From Allosphingosinicella sp. (GTDB lineage: Bacteria; Pseudomonadota; Alphaproteobacteria; Sphingomonadales; Sphingomonadaceae): a stretch of 64,000 nt of DNA. A program made the translations under genes and the position numbers. The notes beneath the pieces are model-generated. The model was given only the letters and a program-made list of their open reading frames with translations, made no database searches and was not told where the DNA came from. The stretch is taken from positions 20,271-84,270 of the forward strand of contig JAUJOJ010000006.1 in the NCBI GenBank assembly GCA_030447665.1. The letters are read 5' to 3'. This document shows, piece by piece, positions 35,359-44,645 of this stretch (position 1 is its first letter; every line of letters begins with the position of its first letter).

Positions 35359-36207
35359 ATGACCGATCAACAAGATAGAGGCCCGAGCATTGCGCCTGGC
35401 GTCGAGGTTCCGCCGACGGCGAAAATTGCTCATGATGTTTCTGTCGGTCCCGGCGCTCTCCTGACGTCGCGTCTGACCGTCGAACCGGGAGTGAGCATTG
35501 GCCCCGGCGTCATTTTTGCGGAAGACGGCTCACGGCCGACGGTTCTTCGCGCCGGCACGGTCGTTGGTGCGGGGGCCGTGATTGGCGCCGGAGTTGAATT
35601 GGGCTGGGGTGCGCACGTCCAACCGGGCAGCGTCGTTCTAGGATCAGTGCCGCCCAACGCCATCGTACGCGGTAACCCAGCGCAGATCGTGGGCTACACG
35701 GAAGGGTCGGCAGGCGGCCGAGAGTCTGGCGATGCTATCTTAACGGTGGATCCTCCGGGAGGTGATGTTCGCAATGCGACGCCACATGCGATCGGGGTGG
35801 GGCAGGCGGCTCTTTACCGAATGCCGCTGATCACGGATCTTCGGGGCAGTCTCACAGTGGGAGAATTCGAGCAAGGCTTGCCGTTCCTGCCGAAGCGGTA
35901 CTTCATCGTTTTCGCCGTCCCTTCCGAGGAGCTGCGCGGCGAACACGCCCACCGACAATGTGAGCAGTTCCTGGTGTGTGTTCAGGGTTCCTGCCGAGCG
36001 CTTCTGGACGATGGCGTCGCACGTCGTGAAGTTATCCTCGATCAGCCCAGTCTCGGGCTCTACATGCCACCCCTCATTTGGGGGACCCAGTATCGGTACA
36101 CGCGTGACGCCGTCCTGCTGGTCTTTGCATCGCATTCATATGATAGCGCGGACTACATCCGGACCTATGGCGAGTTTCGGGAAGAGGTGGGACGGAAAAA
36201 TTCATGA
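35359..36207 (+). CDS. Bifunctional acetyltransferase / dTDP-4-oxo-6-deoxyhexose 3,4-ketoisomerase (FdtD-like)
   Basis: The 282-residue protein is a fusion. Residues about 10-120 are left-handed beta-helix hexapeptides (VSVGPGALLTSRLTVEPGVS, GAGAVIGAGVELGWGAHVQ, AIVRGNPAQ). Residues about 145-275 are a WxcM/FdtA-like cupin (DLRGSLTVGEFEQGLPF, ELRGEHAHRQCEQFLVCVQG, YMPPLIWGTQYRY). The cupin isomerises dTDP-4-keto-6-deoxyglucose to the 3-keto sugar; the helix domain can acylate the later 3-amino sugar. This order matches bifunctional FdtD enzymes. The stop overlaps the next gene by four bases. Confidence 0.88.
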   Translation: MTDQQDRGPSIAPGVEVPPTAKIAHDVSVGPGALLTSRLTVEPGVSIGPGVIFAEDGSRPTVLRAGTVVGAGAVIGAGVELGWGAHVQPGSVVLGSVPPNAIVRGNPAQIVGYTEGSAGGRESGDAILTVDPPGGDVRNATPHAIGVGQAALYRMPLITDLRGSLTVGEFEQGLPFLPKRYFIVFAVPSEELRGEHAHRQCEQFLVCVQGSCRALLDDGVARREVILDQPSLGLYMPPLIWGTQYRYTRDAVLLVFASHSYDSADYIRTYGEFREEVGRKNS

Positions 36208-37310
36208 TCCCATTTCTAGAGCTGCGTCCGGCCTATCTGGAACTCAAGCACGAGATCGACGCCGCCGTTGCGCGGGTGCTTGACAGCGGCTGGTACATCT
36301 TCGGCCAGGAGGTGGAGGCGTTTGAGGCGGAATTCGCAGCTTTTTGCGAGGCTTCGCATTGCGTGGGAGTGGGCAATGGGCTGGACGCGCTGCACCTCGC
36401 GCTTCGTGCCATGGACATCGGGCCTGGAGACGAGGTGATCGTCAGCAGCAACAGTTATATCGCGACGCTGCTCGCAGTTAGCCTCGTGGGCGCAACGCCG
36501 GTGCTCGTCGAGCCCGATCCGGTGACGCACAACCTCGACCCGAGCCGGATCGAGGCCGCGCTTACGGAGAGAACCCAGGTTCTCCTTCCGACCCATCTCT
36601 ACGGACAACCCGCCGATCTCGATCCGATGCTTGATCTTGCCCGACAGCATGGGCTGAGGCTGCTCGAAGATGCTGCGCAGGCGCATGGAGCCCGTTACAA
36701 GGGCCGTTGCATCGGCGCTCACGGCGATGCGGTGGCGTGGAGCTTCTATCCAAGCAAGAACTTGGGGGCGATTGGCGATGCCGGAGCAATCACGACCAAC
36801 GATCCGGACATCGCCGCACGGGTGAGGGCGCTTGGCAATTACGGCTCATCTGTGCGTTATGTGAACGAAATCAAGGGCATCAACTCCCGGCTTGACCCAA
36901 TCCAGGCCGCCATCCTTCGGGTAAAGCTTGCGCATCTCGATGACTGGAACCGACGTCGGGGCGGCATCGCTGACTTCTACTCAGGCCAGCTCGCCGGAAC
37001 AGCCATCGAACTGCCGTTCGTGCCGGACTGGGCCGATCCCGTGTGGCATCTGTACGTCGTGCAGTCGGACGAGCGGGACTCGCTGAAGGACGCTCTCGTC
37101 GCCAGGGGAATTCAAACGCAGATCCATTATCCGATACCGCCCCACCTGCAGCGAGCTTATGTCGAACTCGGCTTGGCGGAAGGGCATTTCCCTGTTGCCG
37201 AGCGGCTAGCCAATCGCGTTCTCAGCCTCCCTCTTGGGCCGCAGCTCGAAGCAGACGAGGCGGAACGGGTGGCGGAAGCGGTCCGGATGTCCCTCGGGGA
37301 CTTGGCCTGA
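36204..37310 (+). CDS. fdtB: DegT/DnrJ/EryC1/StrS aminotransferase (FdtB-like)
   Basis: The 368-residue PLP enzyme has the family pattern GNGLDALHLALRAM, LLEDAAQAHGARYKG and the PLP-binding lysine in SFYPSKNLGAIGDAG (Lys185). It would transaminate the dTDP-3-keto-6-deoxyhexose made by the upstream ketoisomerase to dTDP-3-amino-3,6-dideoxyhexose (galacto or gluco configuration not decidable). It is translationally coupled to that gene (ATGA). Confidence 0.9.
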   Translation: MIPFLELRPAYLELKHEIDAAVARVLDSGWYIFGQEVEAFEAEFAAFCEASHCVGVGNGLDALHLALRAMDIGPGDEVIVSSNSYIATLLAVSLVGATPVLVEPDPVTHNLDPSRIEAALTERTQVLLPTHLYGQPADLDPMLDLARQHGLRLLEDAAQAHGARYKGRCIGAHGDAVAWSFYPSKNLGAIGDAGAITTNDPDIAARVRALGNYGSSVRYVNEIKGINSRLDPIQAAILRVKLAHLDDWNRRRGGIADFYSGQLAGTAIELPFVPDWADPVWHLYVVQSDERDSLKDALVARGIQTQIHYPIPPHLQRAYVELGLAEGHFPVAERLANRVLSLPLGPQLEADEAERVAEAVRMSLGDLA

Positions 37311-37403
37311 AAGGCGAATCACGCCCACCTGCGAAATCGGTGGTTGGAGCCTTCCAGCGCAGATGAGGATCTGGTGCTATGGCAGAACGGCGCGTTGGAT
37401 CGG

Positions 37404-37895
37404 CTAAGCCTCCACAACTCCGGAAATGAGCTGCCTCGCGGGATTTCCGACCCACGTCTCGCCAGCGGGAACGTCCCTGGTGACGACTGCGCCTGCGCCG
37501 ATCATCGCCCGCTCTCCGATCGTGACGCCGGGGAGGATAACGGCACCCGCGCCGATGCTGGCTCCGCGCTTCACAAGGGTCATTGGATGCACTTCGAGGA
37601 ATTCTTTTGAGCGAGGCTTTTTGTTATTGGTGAAGGTGGCGTTGGGGCCGCAGAAAACGTCGTCTTCGAGAATCACTCCGTCCCACACATAGACGCCGCA
37701 CTTGAGTGTCACCCGGTCGCCCAAAACCGCGCCGCCCTCGACGAGTGTGTGCGCGTTCAGATTGCAATCTGATCCGATCCTCGCTCCCGCAAGTACAATC
37801 GCGAACTGCCAGATGCGCGTATCAGCGCCGATCGATGTTTCCGCGGATACGACTGCGAGTGGGTGGATCTGCGGGACCGCTAGGTCATCGGCCAT
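37404..37895 (-). CDS. Left-handed beta-helix acyltransferase (FdtC/WbpD-like)
   Basis: The 163-residue protein consists of hexapeptide repeats: TSIGADTRIWQFAIVLAGAR, GDRVTLKCGVYVWDGVILED, FCGPNATFTNN, GASIGAGAVILPGVTIG and a final VWVGNPAR-like GETWVGNPARQL. It resembles the N-acetyltransferases of 3-amino sugars (FdtC, QdtC, WbpD). It would duplicate the acyl step of the FdtD-like fusion, perhaps on a different sugar or with a different acyl group. It converges with fdtB; the ends are 93 bases apart. Confidence 0.87.
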   Translation of the reverse strand: MADDLAVPQIHPLAVVSAETSIGADTRIWQFAIVLAGARIGSDCNLNAHTLVEGGAVLGDRVTLKCGVYVWDGVILEDDVFCGPNATFTNNKKPRSKEFLEVHPMTLVKRGASIGAGAVILPGVTIGERAMIGAGAVVTRDVPAGETWVGNPARQLISGVVEA

Positions 37896-37995
37896 GGACG
37901 GAGTTCGCTGTCCTAACGGAATTGACTTGTGCTAGAAGAGGCTGTCAACAACCATCTTGTCCGTACCAGACCGGGGGATCAAGGAAAGAGTTGGC

Positions 37996-39487
37996 GTGGA
38001 AACCTCCTATCGTCAAATCTTGCGATCCTCGTCGATCATTGGCGGCGCCTCTATCATCAACATCCTGGTTGGCCTCGCGCGCCTGAAGGCGGCTGCGTTG
38101 CTGCTGGGGCCCGCCGGCGTCGGACTGATTGGGCTTTTGCAGAGCCTGCTTGCAACGGGCGCGGCGATCGCTGGCCTGGGCGTCGGCACCTCAAGCGTGC
38201 GGCAGGTCGCGGAGAGCGTGGCCGCGGGTCAGGAAGAGCAACTTGCAGTCATCCGGCGGGCTTTGCTCCTTACCACCTTGGCGCTTTCGATTGCAGGCGC
38301 CGTGCTATTGTGGGCCCTGCGACAGCCGGTGGCACGGCATGTGCTCGGCGATCATGGTCTGGCGCCGTCGGTTGGCTGGCTTGGGTGGCGGTGGCCTTCA
38401 CACTCATGGGAGGCTCGCAAATCGCGCTGCTGAACGGGTATCGGCGCGTCGGCGACATCGCACGGGTGAGTGTCTATTCCGCCATCCTTGGCACGGTGGC
38501 GGGCGTGGCGGCACTCGCACTCTGGGGGCAGGCGGGCATAATCCTGTATGTGGTGACCGCCCCACTATCGTTGGTCATTGTCGCATCATGGACGGCGTCC
38601 CGGCTCCCGCGGCCCGCAGCTGCGAAACTGCCTTTGGCGAAGGTTTGGGCGCAGTCCTCGGCGATAATCCGGCTCGGCGTGACGTTCATGCTGGCGGGGC
38701 TAGCAGGTGCCGCGGCGTTGCTGATCGCACGTGCGATCGTCAGTCGCGACGCTGGGGGTGTTGCGCTCGGGGATTTCACCGCCGCCTGGACGATTTCGAT
38801 GACCTATATCGGCTTCGTCCTGCAGGCGATGGCGACCGATTACTATCCGAGGCTCGCCGCGGCCATGCACGATCAAGCGACCGCGAACCGTCTGATCAAC
38901 GAGCAGTCGGAGATCGCGCTCATACTGGCGGCGCCAATCCTCCTCGCGCTGCAGGCGGGAGCTCCCTGATCGTTCTTCTACTCTATTCCAGTGAATTTGG
39001 AGGCGCCGTCGATATCCTGCGCTGGCAGATAATCGGGGATGTCCTTAAGATCGCAAGCTGGCCGCTCGGCTTCATATTGGCGGCCTCGCGCAGAGGCCGA
39101 GCGTTCCTTGCCTCAGAAATACTCGCTTGGAGTAGCTTCATCGCCTTCATCTGGCTCGGCATTGGTTATTTGGGACCAGAGGCCACCGGGATCGGCTTCT
39201 GTCTGATGTATGCGATTTACCTGCCGATCGTCTATTGGCTTGCCCGGCGGCAAATCGGCTTCCGCTGGAACCGAAGAGTTTCGGCTGCGGCGCTGCTGCT
39301 GCTGACGGCAACTGCGGCAATCGGGTTAGCGGGAGCTAAATCTTCGATCGCGGGCCTAGCAACCGGTGCGCTGGGGACGGGGCTTAGCCTCCTTTATGCC
39401 TTTCGCCGGTTGAAGGATCTGCAAGTGCTCGGCGGGATTCCCGGTGCGATCCGAGCGAAGCTGATGCGGCGTGGTAGTGAAAGTTAG
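37996..39487 (+). pseudogene. wzx: Wzx-type O-antigen/EPS flippase, two frameshifts
   Basis: From a GTG at 37996 the product starts SYRQILRSSSIIGGASIINI and LLGPAGVGLIGLLQSLLATG, as in WzxE-like translocases of the MOP superfamily. The frame changes near 38370 (into AWVAVAFTLMGGSQIALLNG) and again near 38957 (into LIVLLLYSSEFGGAVDILRW). It then continues with membrane helices to the stop. About 495 residues with 12-14 helices would result if both bases were restored. The second lesion is a missing C in a C run, so sequencing error is likely. It flips lipid-linked repeat units across the inner membrane. Confidence 0.82.
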
Positions 39488-39597
39488 GAAGACGCGCAGA
39501 GCATTGGTCAGTGAGGCGGGCGCTGTTAAAAGCCGCTTTTCTGGCACGCCATCAAAGGCCGTGCTGACGCCGACCAGCCGCATGGGGAGGATATAGA

Positions 39598-40401
39598 TTG
39601 GGACTGCGCAACTTCCTTCACCGAAGCCTGGCGCCCCTCATCTACGGCGACGGCTTTGCCGTCGTTCCCGCTCGAATCAATCATGAATGGGCGGAACGGC
39701 AGTTCCTAAGGCGTTTCCTGAAGCGCCTCGGCGTCGACTGCGTCTTCGATGTCGGTGCCAATATCGGCGAATATGGAAGCGACATTCGAACTTTGGGATA
39801 TCGCGGGCTGATCATGTCTTTCGAGCCCGATCCAAGCTGTTTCGCGCATCTCTCCGCCAGAGCCGCGCCCGATCCGAATTGGCACGTTTTCAACACGGCT
39901 CTCGGCAGCGCCGTGGGGGAAGGCGAATTTAACGTGATGGCCGTGCCCGTCTTTAACTCCTTTCGAGCGCCGTCAATCGAGGAGACTAACAGCTTCCAAA
40001 CACACAACAGCGTCGTCGAGCGGATCAAAGTGCCCATTGAGACGCTTGGGCGACTGCTCCCTGAGCTACAGGCCCGCTACCGGTTCGCGCGCCCATATCT
40101 GAAAATGGATACGCAGGGTTTTGAACTGGAGATTTTCCGGGGGGCCGAGGACGTGCACAGGCTGTTGGTCGGGGTCCAGAGCGAGGTATCGGTGAAGCGT
40201 ATTTATGACGATGTCGTGCCATGGACGGAAGCGATCGCTGAATATGAGCAGGCAGGCTTCGAGCTCGCTGCGCTTTACCCGGTCAACCCTCACCTTCCCC
40301 AATTGGTCGAGTTCGACTGTTTTCTCGTGCCACGCGATAGCGCAACGCTCAGTCAATCGTCGACCACGCAGGCACTCGGGCGCGCGCCAGGAGATATTTG
40401 A
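39598..40401 (+). CDS. FkbM-family methyltransferase
   Basis: The 267-residue protein from a TTG start has CVFDVGANIGEYGSDIRTLG, IMSFEPDPSCFAHLSAR, NTALGSAVGEGEF, then YLKMDTQGFELEIFRGAED and VGVQSEVSVKRIY, all typical of the FkbM SAM-dependent methyltransferases. It probably O-methylates a sugar of the polysaccharide. Its last 53 bases overlap the convergent glycosyltransferase gene. An alternative in-frame ATG is not found near the conserved start. Confidence 0.85.
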   Translation: MGLRNFLHRSLAPLIYGDGFAVVPARINHEWAERQFLRRFLKRLGVDCVFDVGANIGEYGSDIRTLGYRGLIMSFEPDPSCFAHLSARAAPDPNWHVFNTALGSAVGEGEFNVMAVPVFNSFRAPSIEETNSFQTHNSVVERIKVPIETLGRLLPELQARYRFARPYLKMDTQGFELEIFRGAEDVHRLLVGVQSEVSVKRIYDDVVPWTEAIAEYEQAGFELAALYPVNPHLPQLVEFDCFLVPRDSATLSQSSTTQALGRAPGDI

Positions 40402-41395
40402 GTTGGGCGAACAAGGGCAGGCCGACCAAGCGCGGAAGGATGATCTTGAGTTCGGCGGGCGTGCGGCATTTCGCCAAGAGCGCTAATCTCTTGGTGACGC
40501 TCGCTTCGGTCCAGCCGGCTTCTAATCCCAGCTTCCTCCGTCGAGCTTTCATGAAGTCGAGATCGATACGTTCCATCATCGCAGGATCCGCCGCGATTGC
40601 GGCCGGTAGAAAGCTGTCAATCAGGTAGCTAAGATAGGCATGACCTGCTCGCGCATAGGCCGAGGCGCTCCGCTCCCGTGCCGCGAAGTCCGCCGCACTG
40701 CCGCCCTCGATCTTCAGGTGGCTGTATGAGTTCGAATGTATGCGATAATTTATAAGAGACGAGTGGATCGTCTCCACTCCATGACCCATCGCATAGAGGA
40801 TGAATGTGAGAAGGGAATCCTCGTGGAATATTCGCAGCTCGGTTTTGGGCAGTGCTAAAAGAAAGCGCCGGTCGTAAGCCGCCGTGTTTCCGCCGAGGAA
40901 GGCTCGGTCCCGCTTGTCAGTAAAATATTGCCAGACGATGTTTCCGGGCGCGAGAGGAAAGACGCCCCGCTCCAACGGTTCACCCGTCTCCGAAATCGTA
41001 TCAAACGCGGAGCAGAGAGCAGGCGCGCCGCTCGTCCTCCACGCCGCGACCATTTCCGAGGTTCGCTGCGGCAAGGAAATGTCGTCGCCAGCAGAGATCA
41101 CGAACAACTCGCCATGGCTCTCCTCGGCGATATTCTGCACGTGGCGGAACAATCCTACATTACGGGGGCCTTGCCGGATCCGCACCTGGTGCGGCCCTGA
41201 GTAGCGTGCCGCCTCTTGCTGGATGATGGCCCAGGTGCCATCCGGCGACACGTCGTCGGAGATGATGATCTCGAGCGGGCTATAGGTCTGTGCGAAAGCG
41301 CTCGCGATCGTTTGCGCAATGTACTGCTCCTGGTTGTAAGCGACGATCGCAAATGTGACGAGCGGCCGGTCGTTGCGGGTCGGGTAAGTAGTCAT
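40349..41395 (-). CDS. GT2 family glycosyltransferase
   Basis: The 348-residue product from the ATG at 41395 has VTFAIVAYNQEQYIAQTIAS, IIISDDVSPDGTWAII, NVGLFRHVQNI, then the metal-binding SAGDDISLP and FHEDSLLTFIL. It is a cytoplasmic GT-A enzyme. The start overlaps the stop of the upstream GT2 gene by four bases (ATGA), so translation is coupled. The frame is open 34 codons further upstream, but only within the neighbour. Confidence 0.88.
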   Translation of the reverse strand: MTTYPTRNDRPLVTFAIVAYNQEQYIAQTIASAFAQTYSPLEIIISDDVSPDGTWAIIQQEAARYSGPHQVRIRQGPRNVGLFRHVQNIAEESHGELFVISAGDDISLPQRTSEMVAAWRTSGAPALCSAFDTISETGEPLERGVFPLAPGNIVWQYFTDKRDRAFLGGNTAAYDRRFLLALPKTELRIFHEDSLLTFILYAMGHGVETIHSSLINYRIHSNSYSHLKIEGGSAADFAARERSASAYARAGHAYLSYLIDSFLPAAIAADPAMMERIDLDFMKARRRKLGLEAGWTEASVTKRLALLAKCRTPAELKIILPRLVGLPLFAQLKYLLARARVPAWSTID

Positions 41396-42375
41396 GTCTT
41401 CCTTCTGAGCGAGGCTTTTACCGCCATGAGGAGTCGTTCGGCGGAATAAGCAGGAAGGATCGAATAAAGCGCCCGCAGCGGGACGGGACCGTTCCACGCG
41501 TCTCGCCCGGCCAATTGGCTCGCCAGGTGGAACAGCTCCGAGGCCTCCGTGCGATGCGCCTCCCGACTGGCGCTGCGGGCGATCGTCCAGATCATCCTTG
41601 CGAACGCCGCGGCTTCGTCGTCGGCCAGCGGTGCAGCGGACTTGGCAAAGCTGGAAAGTATGTGGCGGTACAAGGCTAACAACTTCCGATATCCTTCCGC
41701 CCCATAATTGCGCGACAGGCGCGCCCCTTGATGCTCGCGGACCTCGGCGACGATGATGGGAACACGCACGAACTGATAGCCATGTAGGCTGAGCCGCACC
41801 GCAAGTTCGACATCTTCGCTCAGGCTGAGAGCTGGAGCGAAGCCACCGCAGGCGCGGAGCGCCAAGGCGGGGAACATCGGTAAATAAGGAGACATGGTAT
41901 GGGAAAGCAGCGCAGCTCGAGGCAACGGCCCGGGTGGAGCGACGCTGGAATACCCATATGCAACGCCGTGTATCACCGCCCCTTTCTCATCGATGGATCT
42001 GGCGTCCCCAAAAGCAATTTGATGCGCCGGCAAGGCCGCAGCGGCCGCGAAATGTTCCTGCACGGCATCCTCCGGGATGCGATCGTCTGAGTCGAGGAAG
42101 CGGATGAATGGCGCCCGTGCCTGGCGTACCCCAAAATTGCGGGCATTGCTCACGCCCCCGTTCGCGGTTCGGTAGCTGCGGACCCGCTGTCCAAAGCTTT
42201 GCAGCACATCCCATGAGCCGTCGGTGGACCCGTCGTCGACGACGATAACCTCCACGCCCGGCCCTTGGCGGAGCGCGCTCTCGATTGCCTCGCCCACCAG
42301 CCGCTCGCGATTGAAGCACGGAATGATGACCGAGACGCGGATCCCTCCACCCGCTTGCCCGCCGACCTCGGCCAT
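41392..42375 (-). CDS. GT2 family glycosyltransferase
   Basis: The 327-residue product from the ATG at 42375 has VSVIIPCFNRERLVGEAIES, VIVVDDGSTDGSWDVLQ, NGGVSNARNFGVRQA, then the DxD-like FLDSDDRIPED and LSEDVELAVRLSLHG. It starts seven bases after the upstream GT4 gene ends. A start at 42447 would add 24 residues inside that gene and is less likely. Confidence 0.88.
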   Translation of the reverse strand: MAEVGGQAGGGIRVSVIIPCFNRERLVGEAIESALRQGPGVEVIVVDDGSTDGSWDVLQSFGQRVRSYRTANGGVSNARNFGVRQARAPFIRFLDSDDRIPEDAVQEHFAAAAALPAHQIAFGDARSIDEKGAVIHGVAYGYSSVAPPGPLPRAALLSHTMSPYLPMFPALALRACGGFAPALSLSEDVELAVRLSLHGYQFVRVPIIVAEVREHQGARLSRNYGAEGYRKLLALYRHILSSFAKSAAPLADDEAAAFARMIWTIARSASREAHRTEASELFHLASQLAGRDAWNGPVPLRALYSILPAYSAERLLMAVKASLRRKT

Positions 42376-42382
42376 GGCCGGT

Positions 42383-43552
42383 TCAGCCGCGATGCTGCGG
42401 AGCCGCGGCGGCTCGAGCGGAGGTGGCGCCCGCGGCTTCCGAGCCACCGACCATCAGCTGGAGATAGCGATCGGAACTGCTTTGACCCGACAGTTCGCGG
42501 GCCCGGGCCTTGAGCGGCGAGGGATCGGCGGGCTCGCGTAGAGCCGTCTCCATGGCTTCGGCAAGCGCCTGCTCGTCGTCCATCGGCACCAGTGTCCCGT
42601 ACTTGCCGTTATCGAGGATCTCACGAGGGCCGCTTTCGCAGTCCGTGCTGACCACCGGAAGCCCGCAGTGCATAGCTTCTACCAGCACGTTGCCGAAACC
42701 TTCGTACCTGGACGAAAGCGCGAACAGATTGGCGGACGCGTAATAGGGCCATGGATCGCTCGCGAACCCGGGCAGGAGCACGTCGTCGGCCACGCCCTCG
42801 CGAGCGGCGAGCGCCTGCAGATGCACCCTGAGCTCGCCCTCGCCCAGGATCATGAGCTTGGCGGGCCGGCGGCGGCGAAGGATGGCGAAGCTGCGGATCA
42901 GGAGGTCGTGGTTTTTCGCGCGTTTCAGCGTACCGGCGGTAAGGATGCGGCCGTCCGCCGCACCCCACAATGACTCGATCTCGGGACTAATCCTTACCTC
43001 AGGCGGGGGCTCTGCGATCGGGTTGTAAACCACTTCGATTTTAGACTGGGCGATGCCCGACAGGCGCGCCAAGTCTGCCGCCGCCCCGTGCGACACCGTG
43101 ACCCGGGTATCTGCGAGCGGATAAAAGTAGCGCGTCGTGAGCTTCAGCGCCCTCAGAACCGCGCCCCCCTCATATTGCTTGGAGAGAACGGTGTGATCGC
43201 TGATTACGACGCGAGCTTTCGACCGGGCGAGGCGGTGCGCGATGAGACCCGCCACGGTGAGCGGCCACATCGAAATCTGCATCGCGTCGGGCCTACTCTC
43301 CTGAAGATAGCGCTTGAGCGGCGCCACCACATCTCGAATTCGCTCCGCTTTCAGGTCAACTATTTTCACCTCCGAGGGGAGGAGGGAGAGGAGCTCGCCT
43401 TGGGTTTGCTGGAGGATCAGGTCCACGTGATACCCAGCTGCCAGGAAATCTTGCGCGAGGCGCACAGCAATGCGCTCGGCCCCGCCTCCGCTGAGGTGTG
43501 GCAAGAGCAGGGCTAGCCTTCCGCTTACCATTTCGGACCGCTGCTGCGCCAT
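42383..43552 (-). CDS. GT4 family glycosyltransferase
   Basis: The 389-residue GT-B enzyme has an N-terminal acceptor domain (LALLLPHLSGGGAERIAVRL) and a C-terminal donor domain (GRILTAGTLKRAKNHDLLIR, LMILGEGELRVHLQALA, LFALSSRYEGFGNVLVEAMH). The EGFGNVLVEAM block is the typical nucleotide-sugar site with two glutamates. It is the first gene of a three-gene glycosyltransferase operon with the two GT2 genes. Confidence 0.9.
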   Translation of the reverse strand: MAQQRSEMVSGRLALLLPHLSGGGAERIAVRLAQDFLAAGYHVDLILQQTQGELLSLLPSEVKIVDLKAERIRDVVAPLKRYLQESRPDAMQISMWPLTVAGLIAHRLARSKARVVISDHTVLSKQYEGGAVLRALKLTTRYFYPLADTRVTVSHGAAADLARLSGIAQSKIEVVYNPIAEPPPEVRISPEIESLWGAADGRILTAGTLKRAKNHDLLIRSFAILRRRRPAKLMILGEGELRVHLQALAAREGVADDVLLPGFASDPWPYYASANLFALSSRYEGFGNVLVEAMHCGLPVVSTDCESGPREILDNGKYGTLVPMDDEQALAEAMETALREPADPSPLKARARELSGQSSSDRYLQLMVGGSEAAGATSARAAAAPQHRG

Positions 43553-43865
43553 GAAGAGCCGCCTTCCGCTCTGCTATTCAGCGAGGAAGGGAAGCCGATC
43601 GCGGGCGCAGCGTGCTGTCCGTTACGTGATCTTGGAGCCTCTCCGTCATCCGGCGGACGTTGGCACAAGAGGCGGGCACCTTCCAGCGCTTATGCTCGTT
43701 CACCCTAGTTCCTGCTCCTGCTACGGCGAACACGGCTTGTCGCCGCCGCGCGGTGCCAGGCAAATCGGTATGGAGCCAAGTCAGCCGGCAGCCAGAAGAG
43801 GCTGGGCCGGACGGCCGTGTCCCGATGAGGATATGTCACGTTCAAGACTTCGCCTCGGCCAAATC
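43553..43865. other. Intergenic stretch between glycosyltransferase operon and CofD-like trio
   Basis: No supported gene. It holds the promoter of the downstream glycosyltransferase operon (minus strand) and the 3' end region of the trio. Confidence 0.4.
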
Positions 43866-44645
43866 TTACCCGCCTCCGTGGGTTCCCAGCTGATCAGCCT
43901 CATGCGTGTCACCCCCTGCAGGTGCGATCGCTTCGAGGTCGGACAGATAATTTAGCGATATGAGGTCGAGCTCCGTCGCCACTGGCAGTGCCTCGACCCG
44001 ATATCCGGCGCGAACAAGCTCCCCAACAACATAGAGGAAGCCATGTTCCCCCGTCCGGGAGCTGATGCTTCCCGTAACCTGCTGAAGGAGCAGCTCGAAC
44101 ACCGGCTTGGCGCGGAAAAGAAAGAGGCCGATGTCGCGCTCGCCGGGCGCCGGGTCTTCGCCCGTCTCCCGTGTCTCGACCAAGGTGGCAACTGTGCCCG
44201 CCGCGTCCCGTGAGACAATTGTATAGGCCCGCTCCACATGACGGGTTACGAAGGTGAAGTCGTTGACGGATGCGAAGTGGCGCGCGCGCATCCGCTCCAC
44301 TGTTTCCGGTTGGATGAGCGGAATGTCCCCCCAGACCAGGAGCACGTGGTCCGCTTCGTTGTATGCCGGCGCGCGTCGGAAGCATAGCACGGCATCGCCC
44401 ATCCCGGTCGGGGCTTCTTGGACTACCAGATCTGCCTCCAGGCGGTATCCGCGCAGGCAGTCTAAGATCGGGCCCTCGCCCTTCGGGCTCACGATGATGG
44501 TCGGCCTTGTATCGAGGTGGCGCAGCAGCTTTATAAGCCGCACTAGGATCGGCTCCCCGAGCACCGGATGGAGCGTCTTGGGGTAGGGGAGGCCGGCGCG
44601 GCTCCCGCTCCCAGCGGCCGCAATGAGCACGCGGAGCTTACTCAT
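43866..44645 (-). CDS. NTP-transferase (MobA/GlmU-like nucleotidyltransferase)
   Basis: The 259-residue product begins with the nucleotide-binding loop LIAAAGSGSRAGLPYPKTL, followed by HPVLGEPILVRLI. A metal site lies in LLVWGDIPLIQPETVERM. The pattern GERDIGLFLFRAKPVFELLL, near residue 185, is like GlmU/sugar-phosphate uridylyltransferases. It activates a phosphorylated compound with a nucleotide, but which one cannot be read. Its start overlaps the HAD gene by four bases. It is the last gene of the coupled trio. Confidence 0.8.
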   Translation of the reverse strand: MSKLRVLIAAAGSGSRAGLPYPKTLHPVLGEPILVRLIKLLRHLDTRPTIIVSPKGEGPILDCLRGYRLEADLVVQEAPTGMGDAVLCFRRAPAYNEADHVLLVWGDIPLIQPETVERMRARHFASVNDFTFVTRHVERAYTIVSRDAAGTVATLVETRETGEDPAPGERDIGLFLFRAKPVFELLLQQVTGSISSRTGEHGFLYVVGELVRAGYRVEALPVATELDLISLNYLSDLEAIAPAGGDTHEADQLGTHGGG

